From Clostridia bacterium (GTDB taxonomy: Bacteria > Bacillota > Clostridia > Oscillospirales > CAG-272), in assembly GCA_017619885.1 (NCBI GenBank), contig JAFZRM010000132.1:1-39105 (forward strand): DNA of 39,105 nt. Reading direction: 5' to 3'. The number at the start of each line of letters is the position of its first letter. Position 1 is the first letter of the stretch. This document shows positions 32,433 through 39,105 of this stretch, in pieces. A program made the translations under genes and the position numbers. The notes below the pieces were generated by a model. It saw only the letters and a list, made by a program, of their open reading frames with translations. It was not told the DNA's origin and did no database searches.

Positions 32433-34184
32433 TTATAGCAATCTTTCGAAATCTTTGCCGAACTTATTCCGATGTATTTGATTATAAACACCATATATTC
32501 TTTCAGGAAGATTATTTCTCGAAAGAAATACTTTTTGATCTTCTTTGATATTATAGTTGAGTTTATCTATTGTTTCTGTTGAAAAGTCTTTAACTTTATA
32601 AAACAATAAGCTTTCATAATGTTCCATTCCATCAGGAGTAGTCTGTACTGTATTATTTATAAAATCGTAGAACATTTTTTCCTTTTTACCGTCAGTATAC
32701 TCAAAAACAAAGCGTACGCTGTAATGATTAAAATCATGAATTCTCATGCAAAGTTTATCGAATTCGTCCTCATTTCTGATACCAAGCTCAGTTTTTTTAT
32801 CATCAGGAATAATACTTCCACCTAACAAAACATAATAAAGATATATAGCATTAGAACGCGTTTTTTCAACTATGTCCCAATTTTTCAAATTATGTCGATG
32901 AAAATAGCCGTTTCTGTACTCATCACGAAAGCACCCAACCATAGCTGCAATGATTTCTGAGCAAGTTTCATCTACAAATATGCTTTTATTATTCCGCAAA
33001 AAATACTCAAATGTTCCTAATGAACTATCCATATAATTTATTTGAGCAGATGTTAAGTCCATGTAAAGATATTTAACATACTCTGAACCATCATTGTAGA
33101 GAACAAATCCTTTCTCTTTAACATATTTATATAAAGTAATATTTTTTTTAGCATCATTAGATTTATTCGGGTTTATGGTTATTTTACAGTTGTTATCAAC
33201 ATTGAGCAGAATAATCTTATAAATTAGCTGTTCGATTGACTTAACGTAACCACTAATAATTGATGTATAATCAAATCCCTTTTTCCCTTTTAACGAATTA
33301 TATAGCCATTCTGCTGTAATGAAGCTTTCCGCATAATCTTTAATCCCTATCATTGACATATATAGTTTATTTGAGATATAGTTTTTTTTGATTTTTTGTT
33401 TTGTAGATTCTGAAAGCGTATTATTTGACAACGTTTTGACATATTTACTAATTTTTTCATTGTCTTTGTAGATAATTTGAAAAGAATAATTACCATAATC
33501 CCACTCGGCAAGTTCTTTTTCAAAAGCCTCTTTTTGTGATACAAAGCCCAAAGAAGAAAGGATTTTTATTGTCTTATACCCAATTATGTCTCTCGCTTCT
33601 TGCAAATATCTATCAATGTGTGCAGCGAAAGACATGTATTCTTCTTGGCCAAAATGCTGAGTGAAGAATGATTCTATTGAGAGCGATCTGAGTTTAAGGT
33701 TGTCTCGTTTGTACTCTTCGTTTTCCCTACCAATCCATTCGTCAGATTTTCCAGGCTTCCACGTTCTCAAAATAACGGCTTCTTCGACATTATATGTTTT
33801 TAAAATATCATTTACGTCCTCATCGTCAAAGAAATCTTTAAGCCTATATCCAATTCGACCTTCTTTTTCGTATAAGATGAAAGCAAATGGAATATTTCTC
33901 CTGTCTTCAGAAATTTCAACAGGCATCCTGTATCGCTCCATCACCCTGTAAAGAATACTGGTCAAAAACGGTTCTGTACTTTTTTCCTGTCTTTCAATAG
34001 CAAAACGATAAAAATAAAAATCAGAATCCGCATATTGAAAAAGATTAGAGTCCCAAGACGAAGAAGAACGCATCCATGCTTCTCTGAATCTTTTCAGGGT
34101 TTTAATGCTTTGTTCTAATTCTTCTTGATATATATCATCACAGTTGACTTTTTTTCGCCCTGAATTAACCTCAGAATTATACAT
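32433..34184 (-). CDS. Unrecognised 583-aa protein with HEPN-like motif; candidate defence effector
   Basis: A large cytosolic protein from AT-rich DNA. I cannot place residues 1-290 (mixed alpha/beta, many Tyr and Glu). Residues about 303-455 look like a HEPN helical domain: GYVKSIEQLIYKIILLN as the first helix pair, and EYRNGYFHRHN (Arg424, Asn425, His429), which fits the Rx4-6H motif of HEPN ribonucleases. HEPN nucleases are common in abortive-infection, toxin-antitoxin and CRISPR systems. The position beside a McrBC remnant and a rep/int pair supports a defence role (inference). TAGGAGG precedes the ATG. A terminator stands between this gene and the small membrane-peptide gene upstream, so expression may depend on read-through. 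Confidence 0.75.
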   Translation of the reverse strand: MYNSEVNSGRKKVNCDDIYQEELEQSIKTLKRFREAWMRSSSSWDSNLFQYADSDFYFYRFAIERQEKSTEPFLTSILYRVMERYRMPVEISEDRRNIPFAFILYEKEGRIGYRLKDFFDDEDVNDILKTYNVEEAVILRTWKPGKSDEWIGRENEEYKRDNLKLRSLSIESFFTQHFGQEEYMSFAAHIDRYLQEARDIIGYKTIKILSSLGFVSQKEAFEKELAEWDYGNYSFQIIYKDNEKISKYVKTLSNNTLSESTKQKIKKNYISNKLYMSMIGIKDYAESFITAEWLYNSLKGKKGFDYTSIISGYVKSIEQLIYKIILLNVDNNCKITINPNKSNDAKKNITLYKYVKEKGFVLYNDGSEYVKYLYMDLTSAQINYMDSSLGTFEYFLRNNKSIFVDETCSEIIAAMVGCFRDEYRNGYFHRHNLKNWDIVEKTRSNAIYLYYVLLGGSIIPDDKKTELGIRNEDEFDKLCMRIHDFNHYSVRFVFEYTDGKKEKMFYDFINNTVQTTPDGMEHYESLLFYKVKDFSTETIDKLNYNIKEDQKVFLSRNNLPERIYGVYNQIHRNKFGKDFERLL

Positions 34185-34206
34185 ACCAATTCCAACCTCC
34201 TAAATT

Positions 34207-34237
34207 AAAAAGGCACATAATCCGTAGACTATGTGCC
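34207..34237 (-). terminator. Terminator between the small membrane peptide and the HEPN-like gene
   Basis: On the - strand GGCACATA pairs with TATGTGCC around a ten-base loop, followed by TTTTT. It lies 18 bases after the 59-residue gene and just before the ribosome site of the 583-residue gene. Confidence 0.8.
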
Positions 34238-34254
34238 CCGGCTAACCCAAGAAG

Positions 34255-34434
34255 TTATAAGGCATTTATACAAGTGCCAGCTAACTCCCCGACAGCGTCA
34301 ATCGCAACGGTTGACACTTGTCCGACCATTTCAGGGTTTATCTTGCTCGTTTGCTTTATAGCATAATAAGCAATTCCCCCAGCTATGGCGGTTACACCAA
34401 GGGCAGCAAATAGCTTTACATGTAAAGCATTCAT
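34255..34434 (-). CDS. Small single-pass membrane peptide (59 aa)
   Basis: A short gene reading MNALHVKLFAALG at the start. One membrane helix (about residues 7-26, Ala/Gly-rich) is followed by KQTSKINPEMV and an amphipathic C-terminal half ending in CINAL. AAAGGAGG lies seven bases before the ATG, one of the best ribosome sites in the window. A proper terminator (34207-34237) follows the stop, which supports a real, separately transcribed gene. It lies directly upstream of the HEPN-like gene on the same strand. Possible roles are a holin- or toxin-like peptide, a regulator of the neighbour, or a leader gene; none is shown. Confidence 0.75.
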   Translation of the reverse strand: MNALHVKLFAALGVTAIAGGIAYYAIKQTSKINPEMVGQVSTVAIDAVGELAGTCINAL

Positions 34435-34623
34435 GGCCTTACCTCCTTTCTGGAGCTAAAACTCCTGAAATAATATTATGGAAGACCAATCTGCCCTTAC
34501 CATTTAAATGGCATTATATATTTATCATATATATTTGACGCATGTGTGATTGTTTTACAAAAAAAATGTAAATTATCGCTGACATTAAAAAGAATTATAT
34601 GATATATATCACAGCATATTCAC

Positions 34624-34658
34624 GCCGTTGTTCGGCTTTTTTATTTTGCAAAAAAGCC
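34624..34658. repeat. Overlapping hairpins in the divergent intergenic region
   Basis: GCCG-TTGTT-CGGC followed by six Ts (34624-34642) looks like a + strand terminator with no gene before it. It overlaps GGCTTTTTT/AAAAAAGCC (34634-34658), so only one of the two can form. The rest of 34435-34804 is AT-rich, with a TATAAT on the - strand (34518-34513) that may start the 59-residue gene. Confidence 0.45.
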
Positions 34659-34804
34659 TCAATTACCTCTTTTGTTGCCAATACTTATTTTCGAATAAAA
34701 AAGCAGATCATATCTCTCAAAACAAATTCGCGAAAAATACAAAGCATATCATAGAAGCAAATTGCGTTGTGATTTGCGGAAAGATTAAAAGGAGAAGGGA
34801 TTAG

Positions 34805-35509
34805 ATGAACAATGAACAAATGCTTATGATACTGGCTATCATTATGTGGGCTATGACGTTGCCGCTTTTGATATTGACTGTTATCAAAAAAGTCAATGTG
34901 AATAAGAGGAAAAAGGCTTCAAAGAAAAAGCTGGAGTTTTTGAATGACAGCACTTATCAAGAACTCATTTCTAACTACCGCTTATATAAAGATTATTTAT
35001 ATGAAATAGAAGAGGGTTCATTATTTGCCATAGAAGAAAAACGAGTATTCAGTAAGCTATCCGATGCGGTTATGCTGACAAAACTCAAAGACTTTTATAG
35101 CAATAATAAGGCCAAATACAACTCAGATACAGAGCTGGTTAGATCTTTTGCCGGCGAATACAAAGCAAAATACAACGGTGAAATTGGAGAGAGAATGGCA
35201 GACTTTGTATTTGACTACGTCGCTGTTTTGGATGTCTTACAACGACAATGTACATTTGCAGAAAATGAAGAAGAGAAGGAGCTCGAAACAAGTGAACAAG
35301 ATGACTATGATAAACGTTCTTCATGGCTTGACAAGTTACTGAATCCGCAATGCGAGCTATACAATAGAGAAGAATACATAAAGGTTGTTAAAAAACTGTC
35401 TGATTCATACGATAGGTATAAACTTGCAGAGAGTCACATGAAAGATATTTCAGCATTGACAAGCAATCGCAAAAAACGTGAGATGCCAAAAAGCCATAAT
35501 GTAGATTAG
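34805..35509 (+). CDS. Membrane-anchored helical protein, function unknown
   Basis: A 234-residue protein with one N-terminal membrane helix (about 6-27) and a long Lys/Glu-rich cytosolic part that should be mostly alpha-helical with coiled-coil segments (about 33-130 and 180-220). No family recognised. AAGGAG about ten bases before the ATG supports the start. It is transcribed away from the 59-residue gene. An inverted repeat (35554-35587) follows. It may belong with its divergent neighbours (inference). Confidence 0.7.
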   Translation: MNNEQMLMILAIIMWAMTLPLLILTVIKKVNVNKRKKASKKKLEFLNDSTYQELISNYRLYKDYLYEIEEGSLFAIEEKRVFSKLSDAVMLTKLKDFYSNNKAKYNSDTELVRSFAGEYKAKYNGEIGERMADFVFDYVAVLDVLQRQCTFAENEEEKELETSEQDDYDKRSSWLDKLLNPQCELYNREEYIKVVKKLSDSYDRYKLAESHMKDISALTSNRKKREMPKSHNVD

Positions 35510-35553
35510 TTCTTTGACGGCGTCCGGAATAGCTTAATAAATCGAAAGAAGTA

Positions 35554-35587
35554 CCGGCAGGACGACGCAGCCATATCGTCCTGCCGG
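35554..35587. repeat. 12-bp perfect inverted repeat
   Basis: CCGGCAGGACGA (35554-35565) and its exact complement (35576-35587) with a ten-base loop. No T-run follows on either strand. It lies between the convergent membrane-anchored gene and rep; it could halt transcription or be part of the element's replication or transfer region. Confidence 0.6.
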
Positions 35588-35721
35588 ATTATATTAAAGC
35601 TTAACGGCGAAAAGTCATTGTTTTTATGAGAAGTTAGCGAAGCTTGTTATAGTACTCGTAAACTACGGTATCTTCGTAACCGTTTTCGTTTGATATTTTT
35701 ACCGCTTTTGTATATGTATGC

Positions 35722-36438
35722 TCACCCAGGCAGTTTTTTTTCTTTTGCATCATGATATGACATTTCTTCGACGGTTGGTTTCTTTATACCTCTGCTGCAT
35801 CTGAATATGTTGAATCCGGGAGGATACAAATGCAAGCGAGCGCCTTTAATAAAGCGTTTACTTTTCTTTTCGCCGTTTTCTTCATAATAAACGGTTTTAA
35901 TCTGCCCGTCATACTTGTCTTCAGTGTCGTCTGTGAGCTCAATATCCGATAGATGTGATGTCAGATAAGCTCCGACATTATCAACGCCATCAAGCTTAGT
36001 GATATATACAAAACCGTCTTTCCAAAATGAAGCTACTATACTGTTTTCCATAAACGGAGCAATATCCTTGAAAATGAAAAAACAATGTATGTGCCAGGAT
36101 TCCCGGCCTTGTGGTTCCGGTATACTTATATATTCAAAGTATCCGTATCTTCTGCGGCAACGTTCGACAAAGTGCTTGAAATCCAGGTAAAGCCTTTCGG
36201 TGCCTGTCAGATTTTCGGCATATGTGAGCGTTAAAAAGCGACATCTTCTTGTGTCTGTGATGTTCGTGTTGATCAGATCCCTGGCGTGCCCCAATGACCG
36301 TTTCACGGATCTTATGTCAGCACCACGATTATTATGATGATTGAACTGTTTGATCTCTCCGTTTCTGGTGTCGACGTATTCATCTGCGGAAAGCTTTCGT
36401 GTTGTATGAGCTTTATGACCAAAGTGTTCTCTAGTCAT
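35722..36438 (-). CDS. HUH rolling-circle replication initiator (Rep)
   Basis: A 238-residue frame from the ATG. Motif 1 FLTLTY (68-73), HUH motif WHIHCFF (His116, His118) and a later AYLTSH segment (Tyr158, possible nucleophile) fit rolling-circle Rep proteins of clostridial plasmids and integrative elements. Coding similarity in the same frame extends about 32 codons upstream to a site where AAGGAG precedes ATT by six bases (36534-36532); a rare ATT start is possible. At the 3' end a run of eight As (+ strand Ts, 35734-35741) shifts the frame. One base less would add about 33 residues (ending YEYYNKLR, stop at 35634-35636). The protein would nick the element's origin. Confidence 0.83.
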   Translation of the reverse strand: MTREHFGHKAHTTRKLSADEYVDTRNGEIKQFNHHNNRGADIRSVKRSLGHARDLINTNITDTRRCRFLTLTYAENLTGTERLYLDFKHFVERCRRRYGYFEYISIPEPQGRESWHIHCFFIFKDIAPFMENSIVASFWKDGFVYITKLDGVDNVGAYLTSHLSDIELTDDTEDKYDGQIKTVYYEENGEKKSKRFIKGARLHLYPPGFNIFRCSRGIKKPTVEEMSYHDAKEKKLPG

Positions 36439-36622
36439 AATCTCTGTGATATTTCCACAGAATTTTACTCTGACTTTCTGATTGTCCTTAATCTGAGAGA
36501 TCTCATCAGGTGTTAAATATTTGTATTCTATAATATGTTTCTCCTTTTTTGTTTTCAGGTCGTATATCGCCGTCTAATGTTCACTTATAATCAAGTTAAA
36601 TAAGGAAGGCTGCGCTTTATAA

Positions 36623-36667
36623 CTTATCAAATAGTTAATCGTTTCGGGCTTTTGATAAGCTCGAAAC
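36623..36667. repeat. Interleaved inverted repeats upstream of rep, possible origin
   Basis: CTTATCAAA (36623-36631) pairs with TTTGATAAG (36651-36659), and GTTTCGGGC (36641-36649) pairs with GCTCGAAAC (36659-36667) with one mismatch. The two stems interleave, so as RNA they would form a pseudoknot and as DNA alternative cruciforms. The position just upstream of rep suggests a rolling-circle origin or a control element (inference). No gene is seen in 36535-36949. Confidence 0.5.
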
Positions 36668-36772
36668 ATATTAAACCGGAAATTTGTCAAATTCGCAAAA
36701 GAATATTTGAGGGTGTGTCCTTCTTTTGTTGACGATACCTATTCTTATCGATGTCTGGCGTTTTTTACAACG

Positions 36773-36793
36773 GTCGTAAGTCAGTCGTAAGTT
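36773..36793 (-). repeat. Right att-like direct repeat (copy 2)
   Basis: GTCGTAAGTCAGTCGTAAGTT matches the 21-mer next to the integrase stop (20016-20036) at 19 of 21 positions, in the same orientation. CCCGCATAAATACTGG follows at 36825-36840, an inverted exact copy of 20498-20513. It lies at the point where GC-rich sequence resumes. Confidence 0.5.
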
Positions 36794-36896
36794 GGCCGTT
36801 TTTTATACCTGGCTGTTGTCAATGCCCGCATAAATACTGGGCGTTGAGAAAACACGGCATATTATCAGAAAAGTAAATATATTTTCGCAGATTTTA

Positions 36897-36925
36897 TTGA
36901 CTTTATCGGCGCGGCATGATAAAAT
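36897..36925 (+). promoter_or_regulatory. Promoter of the nucleoside hydrolase gene
   Basis: TTGACT (36897-36902), 17 bases and TAAAAT (36920-36925), then AAGGAG seven bases before the ATG at 36950. Confidence 0.7.
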
Positions 36926-36949
36926 GAAACAAAAAAAAGGAGTGCCGAA

Positions 36950-37864
36950 ATGACTGAAGCCGAAAGACTGAGAAATCTGCAGGTGCCGGCGGGAGTGGTC
37001 GACTGCGTTCTCGATACCGATACTTATAACGAGATAGACGACCAGTTCGCGCTGTCGCTGCTCGTGAAGCATGAAAAAACGAACGTGCGTTCGATCTACG
37101 CCTGTCCGTTCTTCAATTCTAATTCCACCTCGCCCGAGGACGGGATGGAGCGCAGCTACGACGAGATAATGAATCTGCTCACGCTTATGGGCGATGAGGA
37201 GATGAAGAAAAACGTATATAAAGGGAGCAGAGGATACCTGCCGGACGAGAAAACGTTCGTCGAAAGTCCCGCCGCGCGTCATCTCTGCGAGCTCGCGTCG
37301 CAGTACAGCAGGGAAAATCCGTTGTACGTCGTTTCGATCGGCTGCATCACCAACGTCGCGTCGGCGATACTGATGAAGCCGGAGATCGTCGATAACATAG
37401 TCGTCGTCTGGCTCGGCGGTCATTACACCTCGTGGGTCGATACGAACGAATTCAATATGATGCAGGATATCGCCGCCGCGCGCGTCGTTTTCGGCTGCGG
37501 CTGTCCGCTCGTACAGTTACCGTGCATGGGCGTCGTTTCGTCGTTTTACGTGTCCGGCCCGGAGCTCGATTACTGGCTTAAGGGCAAAAACGCGCTGTGC
37601 GATTACCTTGTGAAGCACACGACAGAAGCCGCGGAGGAATACGCAAAGGGCAGAGTGTGGAGCCGCATAATCTGGGACGTCACCGCCGCCGCGTGGCTGC
37701 TGAACGACGGCGGACGGTTCATGCTGTCCGAGATCATCCACGCGCCGATACCGGAGTACGACCACCAGTACGCGTACGATAACCGCCGCCACTTCATGTG
37801 CCGCGTGACACAGATCTTCCGCGATCCGCTCATGCAGGAGCTGTTCAGAGTTTTGGCAAAATAA
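36950..37864 (+). CDS. Nucleoside hydrolase (IUNH family)
   Basis: A 304-residue cytosolic enzyme that splits the N-glycosidic bond of ribonucleosides to give base and ribose. The calcium- and ribose-binding aspartates are in LDTDTYNEIDDQFAL (Asp22, Asp24, Asp30, Asp31). The two-residue insertion relative to DTDxGxDD is a known subgroup. SIGCITNVASAI and the later WDVTAAAWLL (Asp of the metal site) fit the family. The last 20 residues (YDNRRHFMCRVTQIFRDP) are typical for this subgroup. Base specificity cannot be read from sequence. A promoter and a terminator (37868-37889) make it a single gene in GC-rich host-like DNA. Confidence 0.93.
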   Translation: MTEAERLRNLQVPAGVVDCVLDTDTYNEIDDQFALSLLVKHEKTNVRSIYACPFFNSNSTSPEDGMERSYDEIMNLLTLMGDEEMKKNVYKGSRGYLPDEKTFVESPAARHLCELASQYSRENPLYVVSIGCITNVASAILMKPEIVDNIVVVWLGGHYTSWVDTNEFNMMQDIAAARVVFGCGCPLVQLPCMGVVSSFYVSGPELDYWLKGKNALCDYLVKHTTEAAEEYAKGRVWSRIIWDVTAAAWLLNDGGRFMLSEIIHAPIPEYDHQYAYDNRRHFMCRVTQIFRDPLMQELFRVLAK

Positions 37865-37867
37865 AAT

Positions 37868-37889
37868 CGGGAGCAGATGCTCCCGTTTT
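37868..37889 (+). terminator. Terminator of the nucleoside hydrolase gene
   Basis: CGGGAGCA-GA-TGCTCCCG followed by TTTT, four bases after the stop codon. Confidence 0.85.
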
Positions 37890-38051
37890 GATTTTGGATC
37901 GGATCGTAGGGCGGGGGCTTGCTCCCGCCGCTTTCTCGCAGGTCGTCGAGGGCGCCGACCCCTGCAACCGCGCGTCCCCCTCAGGTTATTAACCTGCTGG
38001 AGGGGAACAGGGGGGGTGGGGGTTAATGAGGGGCGGGGGCAATTTGTCAAG
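37890..38051. repeat. GC-rich intergenic repeat before the IS element
   Basis: Contains the hairpin-forming GGCGGGGGC-TT-GCTCCCGCC (about 37911-37930), CAGGTTATTAACCTG (37982-37996, a palindrome) and runs of G. No gene. It resembles dispersed clostridial intergenic repeats and was the insertion site of the IS30 element. Confidence 0.45.
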
Positions 38052-38996
38052 TCAAGTGCAACAAAAAACTTGCTTAGGGGAGCGGAAATTGAGGCAGGCT
38101 CTCGGTCTGGAATTGATCAAATCGACGACGCGATCAACGTCAGCCTGAGAAATGGTATGGAAATCAAAGCCTTTAGGGAACCAGAATCGAAGCAAACCGT
38201 TCATGTTTTCATTTGAGCCTCTTTGCCACGGCGAATGAGGATCAGCGAAATACACGGTAGTATCAAGCTCTTTCTCAAACTCTCTAAATAACGCAAACTC
38301 TGAACCGTTATCTAAAGTGATGCTCTTTATCTGCTTGCCTTCACAGGCTCGTATTACTGCCGATTTGAGCGTCTTGCTTGAGAAGCTGTTTATCAGTATT
38401 GCTGTCAGATATCTGGAACGCCGGTCTACAAGCGTAAGCAGCCCGCCTTTTCCCGGAGATCCTCTTAAGGTATCTCCCTCCCAGTCTCCATGCCTTAAAC
38501 GCAGTTTTGTTTCTTCGGACCACTCGTGTATCGTATGATCCGGCTGTATCGTATTGAACCGTGATCTGTCGCGTGTGACGGGCTTTCCTCTGCGTCTGAA
38601 GCTGTTTCTCGGAGTAATGCCGCCAAACGATCCGTTTTTAACGGCTCTGTATATCGTTGCAAAAGATATCCTGTCGTCTTTATGGCTTCGGTTCCATTTT
38701 TCCGAGATCAATTCCGGTGACCAGTACTTTTTAAGTCTTTTGCGTATAAACCGATATATATCGGTATCCGGTTTTATTCTTGCTGCTCGAACGCTTTTCT
38801 TTCTGCGTTTCCTGTACAGTAATATTGCGTTTACCGCCGAATATTCTTCCCGGCTTTGATTTCTTTTTAACTCCCTGTAGATACTGCTCCTGTCTCTTTT
38901 AAGGCTTTTTGCGATTTCTGAAATTTTTATTCTTTTTTTTCGCATTACCTCTAGACAAATTCGTTCTTCTGGTGTAAAATGAGTATACGGCTTCAT
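38052..38996 (-). CDS. IS30-family transposase
   Basis: A 314-residue DDE transposase. The N-terminal helix-turn-helix (FTPEERICLEVMRKKRIKISEIAKSL... to YRELKRN) binds the ends. The catalytic triad is Asp175 (GDWEGDT), Asp229 (LDNGSEF) and Glu263 (SNENMNG), the last two spaced as in IS30. The C-terminal RPRACLNFRSPKQVF is typical. The stop codon TGA and the last four codons lie inside the inverted terminal repeat, so the IS end is also the end of the gene. No truncation. Confidence 0.94.
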   Translation of the reverse strand: MKPYTHFTPEERICLEVMRKKRIKISEIAKSLKRDRSSIYRELKRNQSREEYSAVNAILLYRKRRKKSVRAARIKPDTDIYRFIRKRLKKYWSPELISEKWNRSHKDDRISFATIYRAVKNGSFGGITPRNSFRRRGKPVTRDRSRFNTIQPDHTIHEWSEETKLRLRHGDWEGDTLRGSPGKGGLLTLVDRRSRYLTAILINSFSSKTLKSAVIRACEGKQIKSITLDNGSEFALFREFEKELDTTVYFADPHSPWQRGSNENMNGLLRFWFPKGFDFHTISQADVDRVVDLINSRPRACLNFRSPKQVFCCT

Positions 38997-39081
38997 CTTG
39001 TCCTCCGTGCATTGTGTTTGTGTGGGAACTTCATTTTACACCCTGGACATCTTGAAGTCAATATTTTTTTGTTGCACTTGA
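38052..39081 (-). mobile_element. IS30-family insertion sequence, complete
   Basis: A 1030-bp element bounded by perfect 17-bp inverted ends: TCAAGTGCAACAAAAAA at 38052-38068 and its complement at 39065-39081. One transposase gene fills it on the - strand. No clear target duplication is visible in the bases just outside. The element looks intact and possibly recent. Confidence 0.9.
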
Positions 39082-39105
39082 TATTATAGCGTGCCGGGAA
39101 CCCCC

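Noticed and set aside
32069..32494. 141-residue - strand frame
   Set aside because: It overlaps the tandem terminators and the end of the HEPN-like gene in another frame; the product has no recognisable features.
34624..34642. Terminator of a hidden small RNA
   Set aside because: There is no promoter or conserved structure upstream on the + strand that I can support; listed only as overlapping hairpins.

Overview
The window reads as a chromosome piece from an uncultured anaerobic Firmicute of the class Clostridia, probably of a gut, rumen or other fibre-rich habitat. The evidence is GGAGG-type ribosome sites, Thr/Glu-rich linkers behind lipoprotein signals, dockerin and cohesin-like modules, a CsoR/CopA copper operon, a DUF421-DUF4363 pair and clostridial-type mobile elements. 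Nothing seen fixes the genus. Most of 1-20 kb and 37-38 kb is GC-rich with short intergenic gaps. Most of 20-36.8 kb is AT-rich and mosaic.

Layout. 1-600: hairpins and palindromic repeats. 601-4587 (+ strand): a lipoprotein, tRNA-Val(GAC) on the - strand, the Xaa-His dipeptidase PepD, and a DUF421/DUF4363 membrane pair. 4588-7439 (-): csoR-copA behind a CsoR operator. 7489-7757: ten hairpins in tandem. 7764-10168 (-): a coupled redox and repair operon with a fused free-Met-(R)-sulfoxide reductase, MsrA, a TM1586-type nitroreductase and a PNPOx-fold flavoprotein. 10236-11625 (-): a phosphodiester glycosidase-family protein and a four-helix membrane protein. 11776-19815: carbohydrate-surface genes, namely a lipoprotein, a GH28-like beta-helix protein with a membrane anchor, a TIM-barrel protein with two discoidin domains, and a CE4-type deacetylase lipoprotein.

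20016-36840 is a mosaic accessory region. It has an integrase C-terminal fragment at one end, an HUH rolling-circle Rep at the other, and imperfect 21-bp direct repeats outside both. Between them lie a dockerin-bearing subtilisin-like lipoprotease, a protein with cohesin-like domains and its own dockerin, three unrecognised genes (two with zinc ribbons), a decayed McrBC restriction system, a large unrecognised gene with a HEPN-like Rx4H motif, and two small membrane-anchored proteins. After 36.9 kb GC-rich sequence returns with a nucleoside hydrolase and an intact IS30-family element with perfect 17-bp ends.

Several signals tie these together. Two glycan- or surface-related genes 18 kb apart (starts at 601 and 18541) have consensus promoters whose -35/-10 spacer carries the same inverted repeat, CACGGM-N6-KCCGTG, in the same phase. 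Three accessory genes (protease, mcrC, rep) are broken by one base in a homopolymer, which suggests decay, slippage or assembly error. copA holds a well-placed internal ribosome site and ATG that would release its last 67 residues as a free CopZ-like chaperone. The best candidate for something undescribed is the 583-aa HEPN-like gene with its 59-aa membrane-peptide leader gene, next to the McrBC remnant.
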